DNA from: Ferruginibacter sp.
Lineage (GTDB): Bacteria > Bacteroidota > Bacteroidia > Chitinophagales > Chitinophagaceae
DNA length: 64,000 nt
Assembly (NCBI GenBank): GCA_025963635.1
Contig: JAOQAK010000081.1
Coordinates: 1 to 64,000, forward strand
Direction: 5' to 3'
Below are positions 1 through 7,085 of the stretch, one piece after another. The notes below the pieces were generated by a model. It ran no database searches. It saw only the letters and a list, made by a program, of their open reading frames with translations, and was not told the origin of the DNA. The first letter of the stretch is position 1, and each line of letters begins with the position of its first letter. A program made the position numbers and the translations under genes.

Positions 1-26
1 ACCTCTCTTTTTTTGTAATTAGGCAT
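1..26 (-). CDS. 5' end of a gene running off the left edge (unknown)
   Basis: An ATG at 26-24 on the minus strand opens a frame reading MPNYKKRE to the window edge. It is placed like the other genes of the row: it follows the 76-276 gene after a short spacer, and that spacer carries the same 32-nt unit that precedes the 472-675 gene. The first residues are basic, but eight residues are too few to assign a family. The gene call is inferred from spacing and strand only. Confidence 0.35.
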
Positions 27-45
27 ATTTTTTATTTTGAGTTAA

Positions 46-77
46 TAAATACAGGGTGAAGAATTCTCTAAGCAGTT
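46..77 (-). repeat. 32-nt intergenic unit, copy 1
   Basis: This 32-nt unit matches 684-715 with one mismatch. On the minus strand both copies start at the stop codon of the upstream gene (76-276 here) and end just before the next start. Its core on the plus strand is CAGGGTGAAGAATTC. It could be a shared translation or processing signal, or a trace of cassette duplication. Confidence 0.8.
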
Positions 78-276
78 ACCCGAAAGCAACACTTAACGAA
101 CAATTCCCACAGGCATAAATAAAATCATAAAATTCATGATTTGACCCCGCAAACAAATGCCCATTATAATTACCCCTTGTGTCCTGCTGTAAAGCATAAG
201 TAATAGACCGACCCCGAGCAATACTTTTAAAATTTGCATAGGAGTTACGATCAATAAAAACCTTTTCTTTTATCAT
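76..276 (-). CDS. hypothetical small protein of mobile-element-like row (66 aa)
   Basis: A 66-residue protein with no family I recognise. It is basic at the start, has several aromatic residues and a C-terminal CGNC pair that could be a disulfide or metal site. There is no clear signal peptide or membrane helix. It belongs to a minus-strand row of five or six short genes (1-1404) with small spacers, unlike the longer genes to the right, so I infer a phage- or plasmid-type origin. A 49-codon gene ends 17 bases upstream of its start and the repeated 32-nt unit starts at its stop. Confidence 0.5.
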   Translation of the reverse strand: MIKEKVFIDRNSYANFKSIARGRSITYALQQDTRGNYNGHLFAGSNHEFYDFIYACGNCSLSVAFG

Positions 277-293
277 ATTATTAATTTTTACGT

Positions 294-443
294 TTATTCG
301 TGAATCCTCAAACTACATTTATCATGTAGAATATGCCATTGCTTTTCAGTTATACTTTTCAATAATGTAAAACCGTTACCGTACTCTATTACCACAGTAA
401 ATTTGCCGCCCTTCGGCATTAGTAAATAAGTGTGAGCGTTCAT
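294..443 (-). CDS. hypothetical very small protein (49 aa)
   Basis: An uninterrupted frame of 49 codons runs from ATG at 443 to TAA at 296-294. It fills most of the gap between the 76-276 and 472-675 genes and has the same strand. The start is preceded by an A-rich stretch (CCAAAAAAAATG), as is common in Bacteroidota. The product, beginning MNAHTYLLMPKGG, is soluble-looking and has no recognised domain. The gene call rests on tight packing and strand; it could be spurious. Confidence 0.45.
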   Translation of the reverse strand: MNAHTYLLMPKGGKFTVVIEYGNGFTLLKSITEKQWHILHDKCSLRIHE

Positions 444-471
444 TTTTTTTGGTTGCTTTAGTTGATATATA

Positions 472-675
472 TTAATAAATGTAAAAATCGATTTTACCGT
501 ACTTTCTAAACTTTTTTGACACCTTGTCTTGCTTGCTTTCTAATGCCATTGATAGGGCTGTAATTGCGTTACATTCACCTATATACTTCTCAATAGTGTT
601 TAATGAAATGTAAAAACGCTTATGCCTAAAATTTCCCTTTTCTTTTGGTGTAAAAACTATCTTAAAATTGTCCAT
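472..675 (-). CDS. hypothetical small basic protein (67 aa)
   Basis: A 67-residue lysine-rich protein beginning MDNFKIVFTPKEKG. A longer frame begins with TTG at 708, inside the 32-nt repeat, so I prefer the ATG at 675: the repeat is the spacer and not coding. The protein has no signal peptide or membrane helix and a high share of Lys and aromatic residues, which would fit a nucleic-acid-binding or phage accessory protein. No family is recognised. Confidence 0.5.
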   Translation of the reverse strand: MDNFKIVFTPKEKGNFRHKRFYISLNTIEKYIGECNAITALSMALESKQDKVSKKFRKYGKIDFYIY

Positions 676-683
676 AAGTTGTT

Positions 684-715
684 TAAATACAGGGTGAAGA
701 ATTCTCAAAGCAGTT
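684..715 (-). repeat. 32-nt intergenic unit, copy 2
   Basis: The second copy of the unit at 46-77, with a single mismatch. It separates the stop of the 715-966 gene from the start of the 472-675 gene. Confidence 0.8.
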
Positions 716-966
716 TAGAAATCAAATGTTTTATGTAGTCTATTGTAAGTGTCCCGAAAATTGTCGTATTTATGGCTATATGTGCCGTGGAACTCAGTCT
801 GATTAAAAGATTTACCCGCATCATGTGTATATATAAACACAGCATTTGCGCCGAAATTTTCGCACATATATTTACACTTATCCCAAACATCTTTACCAGC
901 AACACCCCAATAAGTTTTTCGATCCGCAAAGTATCCGCGTTGAGTTAAACACAAATTATATTTCAT
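715..966 (-). CDS. hypothetical small protein (83 aa)
   Basis: An 83-residue protein beginning MKYNLCLTQRGYF, rich in aromatic residues, with two Cys in KCKYMC. There is no signal peptide or membrane helix and no recognised family. Its ATG directly follows the TAA stop of the upstream 967-1404 gene (TAAATG), so the two are very likely co-translated. The downstream end touches repeat copy 2. The context is the AT-rich row of small genes at the left edge. Confidence 0.55.
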   Translation of the reverse strand: MKYNLCLTQRGYFADRKTYWGVAGKDVWDKCKYMCENFGANAVFIYTHDAGKSFNQTEFHGTYSHKYDNFRDTYNRLHKTFDF

Positions 967-1404
967 TTATGATAACCCTTTTTTTGCCCTTGCAGCTTTT
1001 TTTGCTTGGGCATTTTGATAGTTACCTGACGCAAGCTGATAGCCTTTATTTGACCGATGCCCCCGACCAATGGAAGGAACGGCAGGAGCATATGTAATGC
1101 GCTCCAAACCATCACCAACAGGTAAAACGGCAGGTACTTTTTTAACTTTTTTCTTTGTGTGGCTTGCTGAGTAGTTGATAACATATAATAGATATTTTTT
1201 TAAACGTATCATTTTCGCATGTTCACGCTCCATAACTTGTAAAGCAATAGGACGCCTCCATGTAAATTCCTTATTATCACTTTCACACTTTTTTATATAA
1301 CCCGCCAAAGCATCCATTTCAGGCAGCAATAACTCTAATAAGTTTGGCGCAATTTCCCCGAGATGGGCGAGCGCAACACGATAACTTTTTGCTTTTGGTA
1401 ACAT
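967..1404 (-). CDS. hypothetical basic protein, first gene of the row (145 aa)
   Basis: A 145-residue basic protein with an N-terminal helical region and a Lys/Arg/Ala-rich C-terminal tail (KKAARAKKG) that suggests nucleic-acid or capsid-interior contact. No family is recognised and no signal peptide is seen. It is the promoter-proximal gene of the minus-strand row. Upstream of it lies the intergenic block with the dif-like and parS sites. Small basic proteins are common in ssDNA phages, some of which integrate at dif, but nothing in the sequence proves that here. Confidence 0.55.
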   Translation of the reverse strand: MLPKAKSYRVALAHLGEIAPNLLELLLPEMDALAGYIKKCESDNKEFTWRRPIALQVMEREHAKMIRLKKYLLYVINYSASHTKKKVKKVPAVLPVGDGLERITYAPAVPSIGRGHRSNKGYQLASGNYQNAQAKKAARAKKGLS

Positions 1405-1464
1405 GATCGCAATTTTAGATTTAACTAATTAACTGGTTTTTATATTGTTATTAGACTTTTTACT

Positions 1465-1492
1465 TATTTCAACCGATATTTTTATGTTAAGT
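1465..1492. other. second, weaker dif-like site
   Basis: The right arm TTATGTTAAGT (1482-1492) differs by one base from the XerD arm of the site at 1564-1591. A 6-nt spacer precedes it, but the left arm (TATTTCAACCG) matches poorly and does not mirror the right arm. Hybrid sites of this kind arise when an element recombines at dif. It may also be chance similarity in AT-rich DNA. Confidence 0.35.
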
Positions 1493-1498
1493 AAATCC

Positions 1499-1514
1499 TG
1501 TTCCACGTGAAACA
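1499..1514. other. parS: parS (ParB-binding) site
   Basis: TGTTCCACGTGAAACA fits the widespread chromosomal ParB site TGTTNCACGTGAAACA and is one base from the perfect palindrome. It lies in the intergenic block between the small-gene row and gyrA, 50 bp from the dif-like site. parS sites normally cluster near the replication origin and dif lies at the terminus, so finding both together is unexpected. Another possibility is that it belongs to the adjacent mobile element. Confidence 0.75.
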
Positions 1515-1563
1515 AATCAGTATATAACTCGTTAAAAATCAACCACTTACAAATCTGTTTTAT

Positions 1564-1591
1564 TATTCTCATAATTAATATTATGTTAAAT
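1564..1591. other. dif: dif-like XerC/XerD recombination site
   Basis: The right arm TTATGTTAAAT (1581-1591) is identical to the E. coli XerD arm. The spacer TTAATA is 6 nt. The left arm TATTCTCATAA (1564-1574) matches 7 of 11 bases of the XerC arm and its inner CATAA mirrors the inner TTATG, the usual dif layout. It is either the chromosome's own dif or an attachment site of an element that uses host XerCD. A computed Bacteroidota dif profile would settle the score. Confidence 0.7.
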
Positions 1592-1698
1592 AGCATATTT
1601 TTCCAAGCACATTCTACATTCTACTCAGTCCCGATCAATCTTATCTATCAGCGCCCACTCCCATCCTAAACTCTCCTGAAAAGGAAAATCGCTACAAC

Positions 1699-1733
1699 AA
1701 AAAATGCTGCACCGGTTATGGTACAGCATTTTT
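1699..1733 (-). terminator. rho-independent terminator of gyrA
   Basis: Read on the minus strand, a 13-bp stem (AATGCTGTACC with its partner) encloses the loop ATAACC and is followed by a T-run. It lies about 17 bases past the gyrA stop. The loop-closing sequence CCATAACCGG is the same as in the terminator at 23757-23788. Confidence 0.85.
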
Positions 1734-1749
1734 CTAAACGAAAATTATC

Positions 1750-4455
1750 TTACTCATTGTCAGAAGGCTCATCATCAATACCCGGTTTTTCATCACGTGT
1801 TTCATCAGATGTGTCTTCCGGGGTTCCGCTGGTTTCATCTTCACTTTCCACAACAGGTGCGTCGTTTACCACTGTTTCATCCGTGTTGAGTTCACCGGTT
1901 GAATCTATGTCCGCAATTTCATCCTGTGGCTCTTCATCAAGTTTGGTGATCGCGGCAATTTGATCGCCTTCATCAACCCTTATTAATTTTACTCCCTGTG
2001 TTGCTCTTCCCTGTTCACTTACACTTGCCACGCTCATACGAATGGTGATGCCGCTTACACAGGTAATCATCAGGTCTTGTTTTTCCGTTACATCCAGCAA
2101 GCCCACCAGCGAACCGGTTTTGTCCGTAACATTGATAGTTTTAACTCCTTTACCACCGCGGTTGGTGATGCGGTAATTTGCTTCTCCCGTTTCAGGATCA
2201 TTTAAAAAAGTACGTTTTCCATATCCTTTTTCACTTACTACCAAGATGGTATGTGATTTATCTTCCCTGTTCACACAAACCATCCCAACCACTTCATCTT
2301 TATCGTCCTCCACTTCAATACCAAAAACTCCGATACCGCCACGACCGGTTGAGCGAACTTTTTCTTCCGGGAACCGGATTGCACGACCGCTTTTAACAGC
2401 CATGATAATCTCACAGTTGCCGTCGGTCATTTTAGCTTCCAGCAACTGGTCGCCTTCCTGGATATTGATCGCATTGATGCCATTCTGCCTTGGACGGCTG
2501 AAATCTGCCAGGTCAGTCTTCTTTATAATCCCTTTTTTTGTACACAAAACGATATAATGCCCTTTAACATATTCCTCATCATTGAAATTTTTAACATCAA
2601 TGATGGCCCTCACCTTATCATCCGGCGGAATCTGGATCATATTCTGTAAAGCACGGCCCTTGCTGGTTTTATCTCCTTCAGGTATTTCATACACCTTTAA
2701 CCAGAAACATCTTCCCTTTTCCGTAAAGAACATCAAAGTATGATGCGTGGATGCTACAAAAAGATGTTCGATATAATCTTCCTGACGCGTACTGCTGCCT
2801 TTTGATCCGCGGCCACCCCTGCGTTGCTGGCGGTATTCGGCAGATGATGTGCGCTTGATGTATCCAAGATGAGAAATGGTAACCACCACATCTTCTTCTT
2901 CTATCAGGTCGAGCATATTGATCTCATCGCCTACATATACGATCTCTGTTTTTCGCTCATCGCCAAACTTGGCTTTTACTTCGGCCAGTTCGCCTTTGAT
3001 AATATCATAACGCATTCCTTCGTTGGACAGTATCTCTTTCAAATGATCGATCAGTTTCATAATTTCTGCATGTTCTTCCCTGATCTTATCGATCTCCATA
3101 CCGGTTAACCGTTGCAAACGCAACTCGAGTACGGCTTTGGCCTGTATCTCGGTCATACCGAAATTACTGATCAATCCTTCCTGCGCAATATTTGGTGTGG
3201 AAGACTCACGGATGAGCTTGATTACCGCATCCAGGTTATCCAGCGCAATAATATATCCTTCTAATATATGCGCTCTTTCCTGTGCTTTGCGCAATTCAAA
3301 CTGGGTTCTGCGAACAACTACCTCGTGCCGGAACAATATAAATTCGCTGATCAAATCTTTCAAATTCAAAATTCTGGGCCTGCCCCTTACCAACGCCACA
3401 TTATTGATACCATAGGAGGTTTGCAATTCGGTTTGCTTATACAGCTGGTTTATCACCACCTGCGCAACCGCATCTTTTTTTAGGTCAACTACTACCCTTG
3501 TACCTTCCTTATTATTACTTTCATTATTTACATCTGAGATGCCTTCGATGTGTTTTTCATTGATCAGTTCACCAATCCTTGCTGTTAATGCATCACGGTT
3601 TACCTGGTAGGGAACTTCGGTGATAATTACCTTCTCCCTTCCGTTTTTAGTAGTTTCGATGTTTACTTTTCCACGAAGCACCACTCTTCCACGTCCCGTA
3701 TGAAAACCCGCCTTTACGCCTTCGAAGCCGTAAATAATCCCGCCTGTCGGGAAATCAGGTCCCTTGACATGTTTGATCAATTCGTCAATTGTAATTTCCT
3801 TATCATCAATATAAGCGACACATGCATCAATTACTTCGCTCAGGTTATGAGGCAACATATTGGTGGCCATACCTACTGCGATTCCGCTTGAACCGTTCAA
3901 CAACAATTGCGGGATACGGGTAGGCAATACAGTAGGTTCCTTCAATGAATCATCAAAATTGAGCTGGTAATCCACGGTTTCCTTCTCAATATCTTCCAGC
4001 ATTGCTTCCGCAAATTTTTGCATTCTTACCTCTGTGTATCGCATTGCTGCCGGTGGATCGCCATCCTGGCTTCCAAAATTACCCTGCCCGTCAATCATAG
4101 TATAGCGCATAGACCATTCCTGTGCCATACGTACCATGGTATCGTAAATGGAAGCATCACCATGCGGATGGAATTTACCCATTACTTCTCCGACAATACG
4201 GGCACTTTTTTTATAGGCTTTATTGCTGTAATTGCTCAGCTCGTTCATGCCGAATAATACGCGGCGGTGAACGGGTTTTAAACCATCCCTCACATCCGGT
4301 AAGGCACGCCCAACAATCACACTCATCGAATAATCGATGTAGGAGGTTTTCATCTGCTCTTCGATGTTAACAGGTATTATTCTACCCCTGTTACTCGCTG
4401 CTCCCCCATCATTGGGCGGAAGCATCTCACCATTTAAATCTTCGTTATTTTCCAT
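1750..4455 (-). CDS. gyrA: DNA gyrase subunit A
   Basis: Type II topoisomerase subunit that cuts and rejoins DNA for ATP-driven negative supercoiling with GyrB, in the cytoplasm. The 901 residues start with a ~25-residue extension, then the breakage-reunion domain with catalytic Tyr140 in AAMRYTEVRM, then the C-terminal beta-pinwheel. The GyrA box QRRGGRGSKG is present, which identifies gyrase and not topoisomerase IV. A highly acidic tail of about 65 residues ends the protein. In the quinolone region the sequence is GDASIYD, so Ala101 stands where E. coli has Ser83. The start is supported by a -7 box just upstream. A terminator follows the gene, and it appears to be transcribed alone. Confidence 0.97.
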   Translation of the reverse strand: MENNEDLNGEMLPPNDGGAASNRGRIIPVNIEEQMKTSYIDYSMSVIVGRALPDVRDGLKPVHRRVLFGMNELSNYSNKAYKKSARIVGEVMGKFHPHGDASIYDTMVRMAQEWSMRYTMIDGQGNFGSQDGDPPAAMRYTEVRMQKFAEAMLEDIEKETVDYQLNFDDSLKEPTVLPTRIPQLLLNGSSGIAVGMATNMLPHNLSEVIDACVAYIDDKEITIDELIKHVKGPDFPTGGIIYGFEGVKAGFHTGRGRVVLRGKVNIETTKNGREKVIITEVPYQVNRDALTARIGELINEKHIEGISDVNNESNNKEGTRVVVDLKKDAVAQVVINQLYKQTELQTSYGINNVALVRGRPRILNLKDLISEFILFRHEVVVRRTQFELRKAQERAHILEGYIIALDNLDAVIKLIRESSTPNIAQEGLISNFGMTEIQAKAVLELRLQRLTGMEIDKIREEHAEIMKLIDHLKEILSNEGMRYDIIKGELAEVKAKFGDERKTEIVYVGDEINMLDLIEEEDVVVTISHLGYIKRTSSAEYRQQRRGGRGSKGSSTRQEDYIEHLFVASTHHTLMFFTEKGRCFWLKVYEIPEGDKTSKGRALQNMIQIPPDDKVRAIIDVKNFNDEEYVKGHYIVLCTKKGIIKKTDLADFSRPRQNGINAINIQEGDQLLEAKMTDGNCEIIMAVKSGRAIRFPEEKVRSTGRGGIGVFGIEVEDDKDEVVGMVCVNREDKSHTILVVSEKGYGKRTFLNDPETGEANYRITNRGGKGVKTINVTDKTGSLVGLLDVTEKQDLMITCVSGITIRMSVASVSEQGRATQGVKLIRVDEGDQIAAITKLDEEPQDEIADIDSTGELNTDETVVNDAPVVESEDETSGTPEDTSDETRDEKPGIDDEPSDNE

Positions 4456-4471
4456 ATAAATTTATAGTGTG

Positions 4472-4479
4472 CAAAACTA
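4472..4479 (-). promoter_or_regulatory. -7 promoter box of gyrA
   Basis: TAGTTTTG on the minus strand fits TAnnTTTG and ends 16 bases before the gyrA ATG, giving a leader of about 12 nt. Confidence 0.6.
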
Positions 4480-4783
4480 CCGATTTAAACCCATTTATCC
4501 CCATATAACACAGGCGTTTAGAGCCGTTTTTTTTACACATTTAACGGAAGATTGTGGACAAGATTTTACGAACAATTCACTATTGTTGAGGAACCTTCTA
4601 TATACATCTTTAAACCGGTGAAATGAATACAGGAATACTGCATTGGGTGTGGATAGAAGATGAAGGGTAAAGTCTGGCTAAAAATGCTTTTTAACTCGTC
4701 CTTTTATCACAAGTCGGCGGCTTCCTTTCCAATGTACTTTTTGGCGAACTATGCAATAACTTGCCATCCTAAAACATACACCA
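4480..4783. other. intergenic region between gyrA and the reductase gene
   Basis: About 300 bp between divergent genes. Apart from the gyrA promoter at its left end I see no gene, no strong hairpin and no repeat. The promoter of the plus-strand gene should lie towards its right end but no good TAnnTTTG box stands out. Confidence 0.5.
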
Positions 4784-6058
4784 TTGAAAACGATATTGGT
4801 TTTTGGAGCCGGAAAATCTGCTACGGTCTTGATTGATTATTTAATTGATGAAGCCTCCGTAAATGATTGGAGTATTATTATTGCAGATGTCGACAGGGAG
4901 CAAATTTTACTGAAGACCCGGAATTCGCCACATACTGAGGCGATACAGGCAGACATCACGAATGATGCCCAGCGATCCAAACTTGTCCGGGAATCCTCTA
5001 TTGTTATCTCAATGATGCCCCCATCACTTCATTTTTTAATTGCTAAAGATTGCGTTGAATACGGTAAAAACTTATTGACTGCTTCATACCTTGATGCGGC
5101 CATAAAGGGCTTGCAAAGTGCAATCGAGGATAAAAACCTGCTATTTATATGTGAAATGGGACTGGATCCGGGGATTGACCATATGAGCGCTATGAAAATA
5201 ATTGATGAAATAAAATCAAAATCCGGGGTGATCACTTCATTTAAAAGTCATTGTGGTGGGTTGGTCGCCCCGGAATCCGACAACAATCCATGGCATTATA
5301 AAATAAGCTGGAATCCGAGAAATGTTGTGCTGGCTGGAAAGGCCGGGGCGGAATATTTGCTTAATAACGTCATCCACCGTAAAAAATACCAGGAACTGTT
5401 TTACAATTGTGCTGAAGTATTTATTAACGGGTTAGGTAAATTGGCCGTTTATCCCAACAGGGATTCTCTTAGCTACCTGCCTGTTTACAAACTGGATGAT
5501 GCAACTACTTTTTTGCGCACCACTTTGCGTTACCCCGCTTTTTGCCTGGGATGGAATGCCATCGTTCAGGCAGATCTTGCGAATGATGTTTTTATTATTG
5601 ATACGGAAAGATTGAGTTTTTCCAGATGGTCATCGCCTATCCTCCCGTTTGTGAATGAGGGCAATCAACCTTTACTACATTATCTTGGTTTGTTTGAAGA
5701 TGCACCCATTCCCGACAATTTAAAAACTTCCGCAGATATCCTGCAATATCTTTTAGAAACCCGTTTGAAGATGCTCCCGGCAGATAAAGACATGATAGTG
5801 ATGCTGCATGAAATAGAGTACATCCAAGCGGGTATTACTACTAAAATTGAGAGTAGTTTAATTGTAAAAGGCCGGGATCATCTCCGGACTGCCATGGCAA
5901 AAACGGTAGGATTGCCATTAGGAATTGCCGCCAAATTAATTTTGAACGGAACTATCCAACTCACCGGCCTCTATATCCCCACCATAAAGGAAATCTATGT
6001 GCCAGTTTTAGCTGAACTGGAAAAGGAAGGAATTTATTTTTCTGAAAGAATTTTATGA
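4784..6058 (+). CDS. saccharopine dehydrogenase-family NAD(P)-dependent reductase
   Basis: A 424-residue cytoplasmic oxidoreductase of the saccharopine dehydrogenase / Lys9-like family. An N-terminal Rossmann fold has the nucleotide loop VFGAGKSAT (5-13) and an acidic residue after the second strand (DVDRE). The long C-terminal catalytic domain contains DPGIDHMSAM. In Bacteroidota such proteins are annotated as saccharopine dehydrogenases, but the real substrate may be another amino-acid imine. The frame has no upstream ATG and opens with TTG at 4784 (LKTILVFGAG), so a TTG start is likely. It is followed by the toxin-antitoxin pair and has no operon partner. Confidence 0.85.
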   Translation: MKTILVFGAGKSATVLIDYLIDEASVNDWSIIIADVDREQILLKTRNSPHTEAIQADITNDAQRSKLVRESSIVISMMPPSLHFLIAKDCVEYGKNLLTASYLDAAIKGLQSAIEDKNLLFICEMGLDPGIDHMSAMKIIDEIKSKSGVITSFKSHCGGLVAPESDNNPWHYKISWNPRNVVLAGKAGAEYLLNNVIHRKKYQELFYNCAEVFINGLGKLAVYPNRDSLSYLPVYKLDDATTFLRTTLRYPAFCLGWNAIVQADLANDVFIIDTERLSFSRWSSPILPFVNEGNQPLLHYLGLFEDAPIPDNLKTSADILQYLLETRLKMLPADKDMIVMLHEIEYIQAGITTKIESSLIVKGRDHLRTAMAKTVGLPLGIAAKLILNGTIQLTGLYIPTIKEIYVPVLAELEKEGIYFSERIL

Positions 6059-6068
6059 AAAAAGAAAC

Positions 6069-6082
6069 TTTATACGTATAAA
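6069..6082. promoter_or_regulatory. palindromic operator candidate for the TA pair
   Basis: TTTATACGTATAAA is a perfect 14-bp palindrome 5 bp upstream of the -7 box of the toxin-antitoxin genes. The position suits autorepression by the antitoxin, alone or with its toxin. The binding role is inferred. Confidence 0.5.
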
Positions 6083-6087
6083 ATTTT

Positions 6088-6095
6088 TATCTTTG
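6088..6095 (+). promoter_or_regulatory. -7 promoter box of the TA operon
   Basis: TATCTTTG, an exact TAnnTTTG box, 14 bases before the antitoxin ATG at 6110. Confidence 0.65.
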
Positions 6096-6109
6096 TCGTA
6101 AACCTTTTT

Positions 6110-6367
6110 ATGGACGCCAAAATCACTTTAAGTTTTGACGAATCTGTTATTACCAAAGCCAAACGATATGCGGCCGATAACAACATCAGTCTGTCACGCC
6201 TCACGGAATTCCTGCTAAGTAAGGTAACCTCCCAAAGCTACCAGTCTTTAGAAGATCTTCCCATTTCAGATTGGGTAAGCATGGTCGGCGAAGGGCAGGC
6301 CGAATACCAAACCAAACCCCGCAAAAGCAAGGCTTTGAAAAACGAATACTTTAAATCCCGGAAATGA
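6110..6367 (+). CDS. DUF6364-family antitoxin
   Basis: An 85-residue protein with a ribbon-helix-helix-like N-terminus (MDAKITLSFDESVITKAKRYA, helix-turn LSRLTEFLLSK), typical of DUF6364 antitoxins. The basic C-terminal half (residues 55-85) would wrap the toxin. It likely represses its own promoter through the palindrome at 6069-6082 and neutralises the PIN toxin encoded next. The stop overlaps the toxin start by 4 bases (ATGA, 6364-6367), so the two are translationally coupled. The family call is by pattern. Confidence 0.82.
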   Translation: MDAKITLSFDESVITKAKRYAADNNISLSRLTEFLLSKVTSQSYQSLEDLPISDWVSMVGEGQAEYQTKPRKSKALKNEYFKSRK

Positions 6368-6780
6368 AGATATTCCTGGATGCAAATATTTTAGTGTCGG
6401 TGCTTAATAAAGAATATCCCCTTTTCACCTGGTCTGCCCGGATCGTAAGTTTAGCTGATAATAAAAAATTTGTTGTTTATACTTCCCCTATTTGCCTGGC
6501 AATTGCTTTCTATTTTGCTGAAAAAAAAAGCGGGACACGGATGGCAAAGAATAAAATCGAAATACTCGCAGGCAAACTTTTGATAGCAGAGGTAGGTAAA
6601 AATGAAGTGCTGCAGTCGCTGCAAAATAAAAAAGTAAATGATTTTGAAGATGGCCTCGAATATTACGCGGCTGTAAATTGTAAATGTGATGCGATTATTT
6701 CCGAAAACGTGGATGATTTTTATTTCTCTTCCATACCCGTATTCAATTCAAGAACTTTCATAGAGCGGAACTTCTTTTAG
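6364..6780 (+). CDS. PIN-domain toxin (VapC-like ribonuclease)
   Basis: A 138-residue PIN-domain protein, expected to be an Mg-dependent RNase kept inactive by the DUF6364 partner. The first acidic site is Asp6 in FLDANIL, the third is around Asp96 in DFEDGLEY, and the fourth region is SENVDDFY (114-120). The acidic residue usually found in the second helix is not visible: that stretch reads TSPICLAIAFYF. This may be a subfamily feature or reduce activity. It ends 306 bases before the next gene, so the operon has two genes. Confidence 0.85.
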   Translation: MKIFLDANILVSVLNKEYPLFTWSARIVSLADNKKFVVYTSPICLAIAFYFAEKKSGTRMAKNKIEILAGKLLIAEVGKNEVLQSLQNKKVNDFEDGLEYYAAVNCKCDAIISENVDDFYFSSIPVFNSRTFIERNFF

Positions 6781-6893
6781 CCTTCTAAATAACTGCTATA
6801 CTTGCCAGGGGATAAATTCGTGGCTTTTAATTTTAATGATAGCTACTTTTTCCCAACGTTTCTAATTTTCATAAACGGGTGGATAGCCTGGCA

Positions 6894-7003
6894 TTAAACC
6901 TCAATAGAAAAACTAATTTAACTCGATGACCTTATTTTGCCTGCTATGATATCTTTATAAATAATAACGTCGAATCATTCGTGTAGTTTTTTTTCTACTA
7001 AGG
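6894..7003. repeat. MITE-like palindromic repeat, copy A
   Basis: About 110 bp with inverted ends (CCTCAATAGAAAAA left, TTTTTCTACTAAGG right). The copy at 23562-23683 shares the ends and inner words such as CCTTATTTT and CTTTATAAATAA. No coding frame is inside. It occupies most of the 305-bp gap between the PIN toxin and the 7086-7556 gene. Confidence 0.65.
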
Positions 7004-7080
7004 TTTGCGCGAGATCACTCAATAAAGTTTACGCAAGATCAGCCAGTATTTTACCCTTGCGAAGAATAAAGTTTTCGCTT
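7001..7080. repeat. short imperfect direct repeats
   Basis: Three related units near GTTTGCGCGAGATCA (7004-7018), GTTTACGCAAGATCA (7026-7040) and GTTTTCGC (7071-7078), the last two preceded by AATAAA. They sit between MITE copy A and the 3' end of the next gene. Function unknown. Confidence 0.5.
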
Positions 7081-7085
7081 CTTAC

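Noticed and set aside
676..708. TTG-initiated start of the 472-675 gene
   Set aside because: This part is the repeated 32-nt spacer unit, so it is not coding.
846..1097. Plus-strand frame of 83 codons
   Set aside because: Antisense shadow of the 715-966 and 967-1404 genes without a start signal.
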